NCBI GenBank assembly: GCA_963764235.1
Contig: CAVXRO010000014.1
Span: 806,001 to 870,000 of the forward strand
Direction: 5' to 3'
Origin: DATFVA01 sp963764235
Lineage (GTDB): Bacteria; Bacteroidota; Ignavibacteria; Ignavibacteriales; Ignavibacteriaceae
DNA length: 64,000 bases
The position numbers were made by a program, and so were the translations under genes. The notes beneath the pieces were generated by a model, which saw only the letters and a program-made list of their open reading frames with translations, was not told where the DNA came from and ran no database searches. Below are positions 8,274 through 18,298 of the stretch, in pieces (positions within the stretch are counted from its first letter, which is position 1; each line of letters begins with the position of its first letter).

Positions 8274-9845
8274 TTGAACGGACAAAAAATCTTAAAAGGT
8301 GTATTTCAAAGGGAGGAGGGAGTACTTAATCGTCCTCTTATCCTTTTCGCAATGATGCTTGCAAACTTTATGGCGGCTGTTGAAGCTACCATAGTTGCAA
8401 CAGCAATCCCAACCATAGTGAGCAGCCTGGGAGGGTTCACTCTTTTCACGTGGGTGTTCTCCGCATTTCTGCTTACACAGGGAGCGACGATTCCTCTTTA
8501 TGGTAAATTGGCCGACCTTTATGGAAGGAAAAAAGTTTTTGTTTTCGGCGTCTCACTATTTCTTGTCGGCTCTGCATTGTGCGGTTTTGCGGGAAGTATG
8601 TCTGTATTGATAATCTTCAGAGCCATCCAGGGAGTCGGTGCCGGGGCGGTACTGCCTATCAGCACAACTATCATAGGCGATATTTATAACCTTGAAGAAC
8701 GAGCAAAAGTTCAGGGATATCTCAGCAGTGTATGGGGGTTCGCGGCTATTATTGGTCCTGCCATCGGGGGAATAATCGTCCAGAATATCAGCTGGGCATG
8801 GGTCTTTTTCATAAACATACCGATAGGGCTCATCTGCATCTTTATAGTCAATATATATTTCCACGAAAAAGTAGTACATCCTGAAGAACACCTAACCGGC
8901 AAAGAAAAATCCGGAGCAGCGGATTACATTGTAACCAGAACAAAAAAAATAAAAATTGATTATGCGGGGTCCGTACTTTTAATTACAGCCACCTCCCTGC
9001 TCTTAATCCCCTTGCTGGAAGCCGGAAATGCATGGAAGCTTTCCGATATCAGGTTCTGGGGAATGCTGGTCCTTTCCGTAATTGCGTTCTTTATTTTTGT
9101 GCTGACAGAACGTCGTGCAGAAAATCCAGTTATCCCGTTCCGACTCCTTAAAACGCCGGTTATTCTCTTTCCCAATATAATATCAATGATTGTCGGTATA
9201 ACAACAATAGGGATAAGTTCGATTATCCCTATGTTCGCCCAGGGAGTATTCGGTACAACTCCGATAGTTGCTGGTTTCTTGCTGGCTTCCATGTCGATCG
9301 GGTGGCCGCTGGCTTCGAGTCAGTCGGGTAAGCTGATAATTAATTCCGGTTTCAGGTTTACTACTGTTCTGGGTATTTTTACCCTGCTGGCAGGTTCCCT
9401 CCTGATGCTGCTGATAACTGGAAGCTCCTCTCTGTATGAAATAGTTTTTTATATTTTTGTTATCGGTCTGGGACTGGGATTTACATCCACCGCATCAATA
9501 GTAGCCGTTCAGCATGCGGTACCCTGGTCGAGACGTGGTGTAGCAACAAGTTCGAATTCATTCCTCCGGATGATCGGCGGTACATTCGGGGCTACTTTAT
9601 TCGGCTGGCTTTTGAACTTTCATATCCGGGCTAGTCTCCCATCATCGCAGAAGAACACAGACATAATAAAAATATTAGTCGACCCCGCATTAAGAGCACA
9701 ATATTCCTCTCAATATATCGATGGGTTAAGAGATATCCTCGCGGGAGCCGTACACAATGTCTACTTTTATCTTGCCCTGATCGTATTTTTAGGTATTGCC
9801 GCAGCGGTGCTAATACCGAAAGAAATCAAAGAAGGAAGCGTGTGA
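8274..9845 (+). CDS. DHA2-type MFS drug:proton antiporter
   Basis: The 523 residues contain about 14 transmembrane helices. Family signatures are ANFMAAVEATIVATAIPTI in TM1 (motif D1), GKLADLYGRKK between TM2 and TM3 (motif A) and AIQGVGAGAVLPIS (motif B). A short cytosolic insertion sits near residues 200-225. This is the EmrB/QacA family, which exports amphipathic drugs using the proton gradient; the actual substrate is not predictable. The frame starts at TTG 8274. An in-frame GGGAGGAGGG run at about 8310 has no usable start codon after it before ATG 8352, which would truncate TM1, so 8274 is preferred. It is divergent from the barrel gene. Confidence 0.9.
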   Translation: MNGQKILKGVFQREEGVLNRPLILFAMMLANFMAAVEATIVATAIPTIVSSLGGFTLFTWVFSAFLLTQGATIPLYGKLADLYGRKKVFVFGVSLFLVGSALCGFAGSMSVLIIFRAIQGVGAGAVLPISTTIIGDIYNLEERAKVQGYLSSVWGFAAIIGPAIGGIIVQNISWAWVFFINIPIGLICIFIVNIYFHEKVVHPEEHLTGKEKSGAADYIVTRTKKIKIDYAGSVLLITATSLLLIPLLEAGNAWKLSDIRFWGMLVLSVIAFFIFVLTERRAENPVIPFRLLKTPVILFPNIISMIVGITTIGISSIIPMFAQGVFGTTPIVAGFLLASMSIGWPLASSQSGKLIINSGFRFTTVLGIFTLLAGSLLMLLITGSSSLYEIVFYIFVIGLGLGFTSTASIVAVQHAVPWSRRGVATSSNSFLRMIGGTFGATLFGWLLNFHIRASLPSSQKNTDIIKILVDPALRAQYSSQYIDGLRDILAGAVHNVYFYLALIVFLGIAAAVLIPKEIKEGSV

Positions 9846-9883
9846 TATCGAAGATTATATTCTATTTTGCAATCTTAAAATCT

Positions 9884-10282
9884 TTATGCTATCTTCTTTC
9901 CGGCGCCCGGACCCGGTTTTAGTGACTGGATCTCCGAGATATTTATCACCGCAACCGCAAGAGGTCTCGGTCTTCCAATTTTTGCAGATGCTTCCACAGC
10001 CGCATCAAATAATTCCCCGCTGTCCTGCATCATCGCATCACCTATAAACCGAAAACCGTCAACTATCTCACGGTTCACTACTGCTACAGATACCTTTGAT
10101 CCTCTTTTGATGTTTGCATACGTATTCCCCCCTGTTCCTTCTGTGAATATCAAGGATTCGTCTGATAGAACCCTTGTCGAGCGCTTCGGTGCTACATTAG
10201 GTGTGCCGTCAGCGTTAACAGTTCCAATAAAACATTGCTGACTGGCTACCATATCCTTCATTTCCTGCGTAAGTTTTGCCAT
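9884..10282 (-). CDS. Pyridoxamine 5'-phosphate oxidase-like flavin protein
   Basis: The 132-residue product has the split-barrel FMN-binding fold pattern: FIGTVNADGTPNVAPKR, then LIFTEGTGGNTYANIKRGSKVSVAVV and GFRFIGDA. Members of this family bind FMN or F420 and are often small oxidoreductases of unknown substrate. I start at ATG 10280-10282 (MAKLTQEM) because GGAGG lies six bases upstream; the longer reading from 10294 would place the ribosome site inside the coding region. It is convergent with the MFS transporter gene and has no evident operon partner. The C-terminus (PGPGAGKKIA) is flexible. Confidence 0.85.
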   Translation of the reverse strand: MAKLTQEMKDMVASQQCFIGTVNADGTPNVAPKRSTRVLSDESLIFTEGTGGNTYANIKRGSKVSVAVVNREIVDGFRFIGDAMMQDSGELFDAAVEASAKIGRPRPLAVAVINISEIQSLKPGPGAGKKIA

Positions 10283-10551
10283 TTTTTCCTCCATAGATTT
10301 AATTCATAAGGATAATGTATTTGAGTAAGACTGCAGCTTCTATTTTCCCGCCTTGCTGCTTAATCCTGGATTTTGAATTTACTTCACTAAAATAATATTA
10401 TCCGGATAAACTTTTTCAGATTTTTATACCTGACTTCAGTTTTATTCTGCCAGTTCAGAATAATTTTTTTACATTTTTATGACAATTTTTCAATTACAGG
10501 TTATTATAATGGTCCAGGAGTATATTATATAATAATCTGAAACGGCTTAAA

Positions 10552-11671
10552 ATGAAATATACCTTAACTGAAATTTTTTCTACTAAGCTAAGGAAACAAT
10601 TTATTGATATACCCCGGTTCATATACCAAAACGATACTAATTTTATTTGTCCTCTAGATGCTGAGGTTCGTGAAAAAATAAATAATCAAAAGAATCCCTT
10701 CTTTTAAATACGGTCAGGCAAAATTATTGGGTGTTCGCGATAAGAAGAATGACTTCATTGGACGCATAGCAGCTATCTTAAATCCTTTTCACGAGAAAAT
10801 ATATGGTGTAAGAGCAGGATTTTTCGGATTGCTCGAGACGGTTAACGATAAACAGGTTATATCGATCCTTTTTGATGCTGCTAAATCATTTCTGAAGGAA
10901 AACAGATGTACCCAAATGATTGGTCCTGTTAATTTCACTACGAATGATGAAAGCGGCATTCTGGTTGATGGTTTTGATCATGACGCCGCCTTTTTATGTG
11001 CTTACAGTAAGAAGTACTATCCCGAGCTGTTGGAATATTGCGGACTCCGAAAAGCAGTGGATATGCTGGCATATACAGGAACGGTGGAACATATTTATCC
11101 TGAAAAATTCGACCGGGTAATAAAGAGGATAGAGAGTAATCCCGGCTTATTAATAAGGACCTTCGATAAAAAACGAAAATTGCATGACACAAAAATTATT
11201 TGTGATTTGTACAATCAGTGTTTTAAGGAAGTATGGGGATATGTTCCTCTTACGATTGATGAAGCAAATGATATGTCAAAAAAATTCCTCACTTTTTACG
11301 ATCGCGAATTAATATGGCTGGCATATGTTAATGGCATTCCTGCCGGTTTTATACTTGGATTACCTGATATTAACCAGGTTCTGAAATTTCTTAATGGTAA
11401 GCTTTCTCCCTTCGGTATTGCAAGGTTCTATATGAAAAAAAACAATCTGGATTCAATCCGGATTCTTGCGATGGGTGTTCACCCCTCCTTCAGAAACATA
11501 GGTCTTGAAACGCTGCTCATCAAAAAGATTCATCAGAGGATGAAGGAGAAAATCTATACTACTGCTGAACTTTCCTTTATTATGGAAACCAACTTAAGGA
11601 TGAGGCGGGTTCTGGAAAACCTGGGATTCAAAGCTTATAAGCGCTACAGAATTTACAAAACAGATATATGA
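10552..11671 (+). CDS. GNAT-family acyltransferase-like protein, split by a one-base frameshift
   Basis: ATG 10552 opens a 51-residue frame (MKYTLTEIFSTKLRKQFIDI, ending NNQKNPFF) that stops at 10705-10707. The next frame carries KYGQAKLLGVRDKKNDFIGR and continues to 11671. Removing one T from the run 10702-10705 joins them in the order seen in ~370-residue GNAT proteins: FIDIPRFIYQ..., KNPFF, KYGQA, then GRIAAILNPFH. The GNAT core near the C-terminus includes RILAMGVHPSFRNIGLETLL, where an acetyl-CoA loop would lie. Annotated literally, only 10727-11671 (314 residues) would be called. The stop overlaps the next ATG (ATGA at 11668), so it is the first gene of a tight operon with two radical SAM genes. 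Confidence 0.78.
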
Positions 11672-12999
11672 GTGCTTCAATGAAAATATTATTGGTTTCA
11701 CCAACAGCCCTTGATTTTGACGGTAAGCCTATCAAACAAAGTAGGGTTCATCTTCCTGGACTTACACTTCCGATGCTGGCAGCAGTTACTCCCGCAGATG
11801 TTGATGTACACCTTATTCTTGAAACCACTCAGGAAATTCCTTTTGATGAGGATTGGGATGCGGTAGGTCTTACAGGAATGGGCTCAGGTATAGTGCGTGC
11901 GTGGCAGATAGCTGATATGTTCAGAAAAAGAAAAGTTAAGGTAATAATCGGCGGTATTGCTGCAAGCCTGGCAGATCCCGGGTTGATTCTGGAGCATTGC
12001 GACTCTCTCGTTATTGGAGAGGCAGAGAATTTATGGCCCGAAGTTGTAAGGGACCTTCAGAGTGGAAATCTTAAAAGAATTTACAGAATGGTAGAGAGAC
12101 CCGATATCGATAGGCTGCCTATTCCCCGTTATGATTTGATGAAGGAAATGCGTGTCGGTTTGTGGCGCCCGGTACAGGCTACTCGCGGATGTCCTTTCAC
12201 ATGTAAATTCTGTTCGGTCGCCAGTTTCAGCGACAGGATCTACAGAAAGCGACCGGTTGATAATGTAATAAGAGATGTAAGGATGGCAAAACGAAATGGT
12301 TCCAGATATATAGCTTTTATTGATGATAATATATGCGTTGACCTGGATTATACAGCAAGTCTTTTTGAAGCATTGATTAATGAAAAGATAATCTGGATGA
12401 GTCAATCAAGTCTGCATATAACCGAATATCCGGAATTATTAAAGCTCGCAAAGAAAAGCGGATGCCGGCTGCTGTCGGTAGGGATTGAATCAGTTAATGA
12501 AGCAAGCCTGAACCAAATTGATAAATCCTGGAACAGACCCGGAAGATATGCTTCTGCATTTAAAGCCCTGAGAGATAACGGTATTGATGTATCAACTGAA
12601 ATGATCATTGGATTGGACGGTGATGATGATTCGGTATTCGATAAATCATACAAATTTATTATGGAAAATAAAGTATCAATTCCGAGAGTCCATATAATAA
12701 CCCCTATTCCGGGAACTCAGCTGTTCGAAGAGATGCTTCACCAGGACAGGATTACATCCACAGATTTTGCACGATATAGCGGGGGTAAAGTCAACTTTAT
12801 TCCAAAGAATATAAGTTCCGAAATGCTTCAGCAGGGTTATTGGAGACTGTACAAGAAACTTTTCAGCTGCCGCTCGATACTTAAACGTATCGGTGTTAAT
12901 GAGGCAAGGCTGGGATTTTATATGCAGGCAGTGGTTTGGGCGGTAAACCTTAGATATAAATATCATGTTCATCATAAAATTTGTCCCGGGATAGTATAG
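11668..12999 (+). CDS. B12-binding-type radical SAM enzyme A
   Basis: The 443-residue protein has an N-terminal cobalamin-binding-like Rossmann domain (residues 5-130) and a radical SAM TIM barrel. The [4Fe-4S] cysteines are C175, C179 and C182 in RGCPFTCKFC, followed by FIDDNICVD and SVGIESVNEASL, typical of methyltransferase or ring-forming class members. The C-terminal region (350-443) is family-variable. It overlaps the GNAT gene by four bases and is 10 bases from a second radical SAM gene, so the two probably act in one pathway. The substrate is unknown; comparable enzymes modify lipids, hopanoids and natural products. Confidence 0.87.
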   Translation: MSASMKILLVSPTALDFDGKPIKQSRVHLPGLTLPMLAAVTPADVDVHLILETTQEIPFDEDWDAVGLTGMGSGIVRAWQIADMFRKRKVKVIIGGIAASLADPGLILEHCDSLVIGEAENLWPEVVRDLQSGNLKRIYRMVERPDIDRLPIPRYDLMKEMRVGLWRPVQATRGCPFTCKFCSVASFSDRIYRKRPVDNVIRDVRMAKRNGSRYIAFIDDNICVDLDYTASLFEALINEKIIWMSQSSLHITEYPELLKLAKKSGCRLLSVGIESVNEASLNQIDKSWNRPGRYASAFKALRDNGIDVSTEMIIGLDGDDDSVFDKSYKFIMENKVSIPRVHIITPIPGTQLFEEMLHQDRITSTDFARYSGGKVNFIPKNISSEMLQQGYWRLYKKLFSCRSILKRIGVNEARLGFYMQAVVWAVNLRYKYHVHHKICPGIV

Positions 13000-13009
13000 G
13001 AATATTAAT

Positions 13010-14446
13010 ATGAAAGTACTTCTTGTCAGACCGCCTGTTCCAAAATTCACCATAGGGTTAAAAAATATAATGTTATGCGAACCGCTAGAACTGGAATATG
13101 TTGCGGCGGGATTAACGGGTCATGAGGTTAAAATACTGGATCTTCTAATTGAAAGGAACTTCAAAAAAGTACTGAGGATATTTAATCCTGATGTGGTGGG
13201 AACAAGCTCTTACATTACAGGCGTCAACGAAGTAATAAAGCTCTGTCGGACTGTGAAGAATTTTAACCCCGAGTGTCTGACAGTTGTCGGTGGTGTACAT
13301 GCCTCAGTATCAGCAGAAGATTTCGCGGATCTTTCGGTTGATCTGGTGGTTTTGGGTGATGGGACTACCAAGATGAGGGAGATAGTTGACAGTGTACAAA
13401 GCGGACACTCTTTCAGTAAAATCAAAGGACTTGCTCTGGTTCAGGCGGGAAATAAGATTACCAAGACTCCTCCGTGTGTTTATATGAAAAACCCTGATGA
13501 ATTACCTTTTCCACGAAGAGACCTGGTTGCACACCTTAGAGGAAGGTATTATTATTTATTTCATCAGCCGGTTACATTAATGAAGACGACCTGGGGATGC
13601 TGGTATAAATGTAATTTCTGCTTTACCTGGAAAGTTACAGATGGTATTCCTTACAGCCGTTCTCCTGAATCTATTGTCAGGGAAATTGAGACCATCTCCA
13701 CCAGCGATATATATATTGTAGATGATATCTTCCTGATAAACCGGAAGAGATTATTAAGAATCGCCGCCCTCCTTAAAGAAAAAAACGTGAAGAAAAAATT
13801 CCTCGTATATTCAAGAGCGGATTTTATCTGTGAGAACGAAGATATAATTAAAGTATGGTCTGAAGTCGGTTTGAGTGCAGTCATTATCGGACTTGAAGCA
13901 TCAACCGATCCGGAACTGGATATGATGAACAAGCAGTGTACCGTTGATTATAACCGCAAATCTATTGAGATCTTAAGGAAATACGGTATTGATACTTATG
14001 GTTCATTGATACCATTACCGGATTATAATGAAAAAGACTGGGAGAGGCTGCAGAACTTTATTTTTGAAACCGGGCTTTATTATGTTAATATCTCACCCTT
14101 GACTCCTATGCCCGGCACTGATATCTGGGAGTCTTATAAGGACCGGTTAACAGTCAGCAGGAAGGCTTTCCCTTTGTGGGACCTCTCGCACTGTCTTCTC
14201 CCGACTAACTTACCACTTAAAAAGTATTATAAATTTCTCCTTAGAACTTATGCTAAAACCTGTCTTGATATACACCGGACTAACAGACTTACGCTTAGAA
14301 CGATGCCTTCTGTTTTATCGTATAGGTATTTAAGGCTCTGGCTGGGTGCGATAAAGATTTTCTTCCAGTTCGTTTCAGCTTACCGTCATCATAACAGTAA
14401 AAATATCAGAATAGCTGAGAACCGGGAACCAGAATTTTTAAAATAG
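13010..14446 (+). CDS. B12-binding-type radical SAM enzyme B
   Basis: The 478-residue protein opens MKVLLVRPPVPKF, a common start for B12-type radical SAM enzymes. A Rossmann domain (TVVGGVHASV; residues 1-135) precedes the cluster motif C197, C201, C204 (GCWYKCNFC). Later barrel elements include YIVDDIF and VIIGLEASTDPELDMM. No clear DxHxxG cobalamin-ligand motif is seen, so B12 binding, if any, may be base-off without a histidine ligand. It is clearly distinct from the previous gene (different spacing, longer C-terminus). It is followed 12 bases later by an acetyltransferase-like gene. Confidence 0.87.
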   Translation: MKVLLVRPPVPKFTIGLKNIMLCEPLELEYVAAGLTGHEVKILDLLIERNFKKVLRIFNPDVVGTSSYITGVNEVIKLCRTVKNFNPECLTVVGGVHASVSAEDFADLSVDLVVLGDGTTKMREIVDSVQSGHSFSKIKGLALVQAGNKITKTPPCVYMKNPDELPFPRRDLVAHLRGRYYYLFHQPVTLMKTTWGCWYKCNFCFTWKVTDGIPYSRSPESIVREIETISTSDIYIVDDIFLINRKRLLRIAALLKEKNVKKKFLVYSRADFICENEDIIKVWSEVGLSAVIIGLEASTDPELDMMNKQCTVDYNRKSIEILRKYGIDTYGSLIPLPDYNEKDWERLQNFIFETGLYYVNISPLTPMPGTDIWESYKDRLTVSRKAFPLWDLSHCLLPTNLPLKKYYKFLLRTYAKTCLDIHRTNRLTLRTMPSVLSYRYLRLWLGAIKIFFQFVSAYRHHNSKNIRIAENREPEFLK

Positions 14447-14458
14447 GATCCTTGAATT

Positions 14459-15733
14459 ATGATAAATTCACCGAAACAGTTGAATGCTGAAGTTAAACCG
14501 GGAAGATCCTCCTCAATTTATCTTAAATGTTTCCGCTCAATCACTGAGGTTGATGAAAACCTTTGGGAAAGTATCAACAGGGAAAGGGACATTTTTCACT
14601 CTCATAAGTTTCTTAGCTGTTTAGAAAAATCAGAAGTTGAGCAAAGTTGTTACTGGTACCTGGTATTTTATAAAAAGGATGAGCCTGTCGGATCAGCGGT
14701 GTTGACACTTTTCACGATCTCACTCGACTTGCTCAGCAGCAATATGGTATCAAGGTTTTGTAATTTGATTAGGAAGTTTTTTCCCGGATTTATGAAAATT
14801 AAATTTCTGTTTTGCGGAACCCCTATCTCAATCGGGAAAAACAACCTTAAGATAACTAACAAAACATTAACACGCTGCATATTGGATTCGTTAGTTCATA
14901 AGATGATCGCTCTGGCTGAGGAACACAAGTTGAGCACTCTTTGCTTGAAAGAATTTAACGAAGAACATTGTGAATCAATGAGCTCTGTCAGTTCTTTGGG
15001 CTTCATAAAGGCGCCAAGTATTCCATATGTAAGTCTTAACCTTGATGAAAAGTGGTCTTCGTTCCAGGATTATCTCGGTGCTATGCGTTCTCCGTTCAGA
15101 AGGCAAATTAATCAAAATCTTGCAAAGCTCTTTTTGCACGTAAACAAACCGGCACTTCCTGAAGATGGAGGGAATAATACTATTACTCCCCGAATAGAGG
15201 TAAAGTCGCCCTGTCCGGCTGATGCTGCTGTATTTCATAAATTGTACCTCGAAGTCATGCAGCGGGCAAAGAACAAAATGGAGATTCTGAATAAGCAATT
15301 CTTTGAAAATATATTCGGCAGCATGCAAAATTTCAGCCTGATTTCGCTGAAAGATAAAGATGAAGTACTTGGTTCGGCATTGATCTGTCGGGATAATGAT
15401 GTAATGACTTTTTTATTAATAGGAATGGACTATGACAAGATGAAAAAATATGATACTTATTTTAATCTGGTTTATAAGGTAATTTCGCAGGCTATTAAGG
15501 AGAGGTTCAGAATCCTTGATATGGGTCAGACATCATATTATTTCAAACAGAGATGCGGCGGTGTATGCGAAGAGAGATATTTTTATATTAAATCATTGAA
15601 CAAACCAGTTCATTTTCTGCTGTCCGCTTTTAAATCACAATTATTTCCGACAACACACATAAACAGCCTTCAGGTTTTCCGCCCCCAAACTAATCTCTAT
15701 CAAAATAAATCAGCAGAGAAGGAAACAGCATAA
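14459..15733 (+). CDS. BioF2/FemAB-like GNAT acyltransferase
   Basis: The 424 residues show two GNAT-like halves. The N-terminal half includes SCYWYLVFYKKDEPVGSAVL. The C-terminal half includes an RRQINQNL helix and DEVLGSALICRDNDVMTFLL, then a RILDMGQTSYYFKQRCGG stretch. This pattern is typical of the 'GNAT_acetyltr_6/BioF2-like' or peptidogalycan-type proteins found in cell-envelope and lipid pathways. It is the last plus-strand gene of the locus, 12 bases after radical SAM B, and its 3' end overlaps the convergent exporter gene by 44 bases. It has no signal peptide, so it acts in the cytosol. The acyl donor is unknown. Confidence 0.75.
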   Translation: MINSPKQLNAEVKPGRSSSIYLKCFRSITEVDENLWESINRERDIFHSHKFLSCLEKSEVEQSCYWYLVFYKKDEPVGSAVLTLFTISLDLLSSNMVSRFCNLIRKFFPGFMKIKFLFCGTPISIGKNNLKITNKTLTRCILDSLVHKMIALAEEHKLSTLCLKEFNEEHCESMSSVSSLGFIKAPSIPYVSLNLDEKWSSFQDYLGAMRSPFRRQINQNLAKLFLHVNKPALPEDGGNNTITPRIEVKSPCPADAAVFHKLYLEVMQRAKNKMEILNKQFFENIFGSMQNFSLISLKDKDEVLGSALICRDNDVMTFLLIGMDYDKMKKYDTYFNLVYKVISQAIKERFRILDMGQTSYYFKQRCGGVCEERYFYIKSLNKPVHFLLSAFKSQLFPTTHINSLQVFRPQTNLYQNKSAEKETA

Positions 15734-17966
15734 GATCAGCAGCAAGGGCTGTAAAAATCAGCATTCCCGAAAGAATCCCAAAATATTTAGTAGGTTGAAA
15801 ATCAGAAAATCCCAGCACAAAAAATCCTGCTGCAACAATCAGAGAGGTTGCGAATACAGGCTGACTGATTGAATCATATACAATCTCGATTTTCTTAGAC
15901 GCGGGTAGATTTTTACCTTTTTGGTAGTTGTAAATAAAATGAATAGTATCATCCACAATTATTCCTATTGCGATACTTGCTATCATCATATTTGAAAGAT
16001 CCAGCGGAATATTAAATATTCCCAGTAAACCAATTGTAAAAATAATTGGATAAATATTAGGGATTAAGGAGACAAATCCGATCTTGATTGATCGGGTAAA
16101 CATGAAAAAGAACAATAGAATTATAATGAAGGCTATAATAAAACTTCGCACCTGGCTGCCGATAATTAGCCTGTTCGATTCCACGAAGAAAGGTACGATT
16201 CCAGCAACTATTATTTTATTATTATTTCCTTTTTCTGTATAAAGTTTAACCCGTTTCAGAAGTGAGCTCAATTCATCCGAACCGGCGGATTTTATTCTGC
16301 AGGAAACTTTGAAGTAAATAGTACTATCACGCAGGGAGATGAAATTTCTACCTTGTTTAGATTTTGCCAGAGACCTCCAGAAAGAAGAAGGATAATTTCT
16401 TGTATCAAATGAAAAAGGTACCGATCCGGATATATCCTTCTCCGGCCTCGATTTATCTATAAACTTCAAGAGATCATTGATTGATATTATGCTGCCTGCC
16501 AACTTCTCTGATCTTATCCCTTCAGATAGGGCGTCTATAAATAGCAGGTTCTCCCCCGCCTCATCGTATGGCGATTGAACAATGAGTTCGAGTGGCAGAG
16601 TGCCGCCGAAAACACTGTCGATTTTATTGAAGCTTTTTCTTAACTGGTGTTCGCTGCTTATATAATTAAGAAGATTAGTATCGGTTTTCATGTTCACAAA
16701 GCCATATAGTGCTCCCAGAAGTACACCCAGAAATAACAATAATATTAATTTGTGGTGCCTTATGGTGATAGAACACATCCGGTACAGGAAAGATTTAAGG
16801 AAAACTGTTTCCCTTGAAGGAAGATTTCTTTTATAACTCAGCAAAGCAGGTAGGATCATGTTTATTACCAGAGTCGAAAGAAGAATTGCTGTTCCGATAT
16901 AAAAACCAATTTCTCTTATCCCTTCGAAGCTGCTGGTTGTAAGCGAAAAAAAACCCAAAGCCGTTGTTAATCCTGCCGTGAATGAAGGTACCAGCAGTTC
17001 CTGGAAAGTTGTGCTAAGTACATCTTTAATGTTATTATATTTTGTAGACAAAGCCCGGTAATGATAAATGTAATGCAGTGAGTATGCAGTATTAATCATA
17101 ATAATGAGTGGAATAACCACAGTTAGTCCGACGGACATAGGGGTACCTGAAATACTGATAAGAGCAAGACTCCAGGTCAGGGAAATTAGGGCGACAGTAA
17201 TTACAAGTATTATCAGATAAGTTTCCCTTACGGTAACCAGTAGTATTAATAATGAAATAAGTATACTCAGGGGTATGAAAATTTTAAGATCTTTCCGTAC
17301 AGTTTCGGAAAGTTCATTATCGAATAAAGGCGCACCAGCAAGATAAAATTTCAACTTTCCGGGAGGATACTCTGAAATGATGTTTTTAATTCCTGCCGCA
17401 ACTGAATCAATCAGTTTTTCATTTTCCTGGAATATATCTGGTTTTTCTACATTTATAATTATATTAAAATATTTGAAATCATCAGTAACAACATTTCCAG
17501 TATAGATTCCCGAATTCCTGATAAAATTAAAATAAGAAGCCGTATCTGAGTTCCCCGGAATCCCGGCAGGAACAGACACTGGGATCAGGTCACCCAGAAC
17601 ATTCATCCATTCAATTCTTTCCGCATCCGTTATACTGAATACACCCTTAACACCGTTGAGTTTTTTAATCTTTTTAGATATTGTATTAATATCATTAAAA
17701 AGGCTGTTCCCCGGTGATGAATCAGATTCAACTAGCAAATAAATATAATCAGTGGAGTTGAATAGGGTATCAAATAATTTCTGTGATTTGATCACCTGGT
17801 TCTCACCACCGGGGAGGAACTTGGCGGAATTATTTTTTACGCGAAGGTCAGGAAGGAAATATATCGCAAAACAGGTAAGTATAATAGTTAAAGTGAGAAT
17901 TTTGGTTCTGTTATTAATCAGAGCCCCGGAATACCTGTCATAATCAATATGAAAAGATTTCTTCAT
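15690..17966 (-). CDS. MMPL/RND-family membrane exporter
   Basis: The 758 residues have the RND layout of half-size lipid exporters: TM1 at residues 22-42, an exported loop (45-220), a six-helix bundle (225-385), TM near 407-425, a second exported loop (430-610) and a final six-helix bundle (615-758). The SSD-type segments IPLIIMINTAYSLHYIYHY and MIASIAIGIIVDDTIHFIY carry polar residues expected for proton relay. This group includes HpnN and MmpL, which move hydrophobic lipids. The gene is convergent with the radical SAM/acyltransferase genes and overlaps the last by 44 bases, suggesting that its cargo could be the product of those enzymes (inference). Confidence 0.85.
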   Translation of the reverse strand: MKKSFHIDYDRYSGALINNRTKILTLTIILTCFAIYFLPDLRVKNNSAKFLPGGENQVIKSQKLFDTLFNSTDYIYLLVESDSSPGNSLFNDINTISKKIKKLNGVKGVFSITDAERIEWMNVLGDLIPVSVPAGIPGNSDTASYFNFIRNSGIYTGNVVTDDFKYFNIIINVEKPDIFQENEKLIDSVAAGIKNIISEYPPGKLKFYLAGAPLFDNELSETVRKDLKIFIPLSILISLLILLVTVRETYLIILVITVALISLTWSLALISISGTPMSVGLTVVIPLIIMINTAYSLHYIYHYRALSTKYNNIKDVLSTTFQELLVPSFTAGLTTALGFFSLTTSSFEGIREIGFYIGTAILLSTLVINMILPALLSYKRNLPSRETVFLKSFLYRMCSITIRHHKLILLLFLGVLLGALYGFVNMKTDTNLLNYISSEHQLRKSFNKIDSVFGGTLPLELIVQSPYDEAGENLLFIDALSEGIRSEKLAGSIISINDLLKFIDKSRPEKDISGSVPFSFDTRNYPSSFWRSLAKSKQGRNFISLRDSTIYFKVSCRIKSAGSDELSSLLKRVKLYTEKGNNNKIIVAGIVPFFVESNRLIIGSQVRSFIIAFIIILLFFFMFTRSIKIGFVSLIPNIYPIIFTIGLLGIFNIPLDLSNMMIASIAIGIIVDDTIHFIYNYQKGKNLPASKKIEIVYDSISQPVFATSLIVAAGFFVLGFSDFQPTKYFGILSGMLIFTALAADLMLFPSLLIYFDRD

Positions 17967-18298
17967 ATCCTGTAAGTACAGATTTACTGAATTCGAAAAT
18001 CATGTTTTAGACCATCCATCTGAAATTTCTGCAGTAGGCATAGACAGATTTGAGCCTTTTTGTTCTTTAACCGCCCGAGATAAAAGGATATAGGGACATT
18101 GGGTCCCGAATTATTAGTCCTGTATTTTTCACCCGGAGGAATATTAGGTAAGTTTTCTGACATAAATGTCAAAAAATTGTCATAATTTTCTGAAGAGGAT
18201 TCGTTTTGAGGTTTTTCAAACTCTACGGTTTTAGAGCTATACCCGGTGTTTTTTTGGAGGAGTAAAGGTATTTGCCTGATCGAGAATTTACATAATTT
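17967..18298. other. Intergenic region with a doubtful small frame
   Basis: The 332 bases lie between the exporter gene start and the ccdA-like stop. On the minus strand an open frame covers 17984-18172 (62 residues from an ATG, MTFMSENLPNIPPGEKY) and remains open upstream towards 18290 without an ATG. It has no convincing ribosome site and no recognised family, so I do not call a gene. The exporter promoter should lie here; no clear box was seen. Confidence 0.35.

Noticed and set aside
10552..17966. Hopanoid biosynthesis cluster
   Set aside because: The radical SAM and HpnN-like exporter resemble hopanoid genes, but no squalene-hopene cyclase or other hpn gene is present, so the pathway cannot be named.
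17984..18172. 62-residue minus-strand frame
   Set aside because: No ribosome site, no family and no conserved pattern; it is open by chance in AT-rich DNA between two genes.
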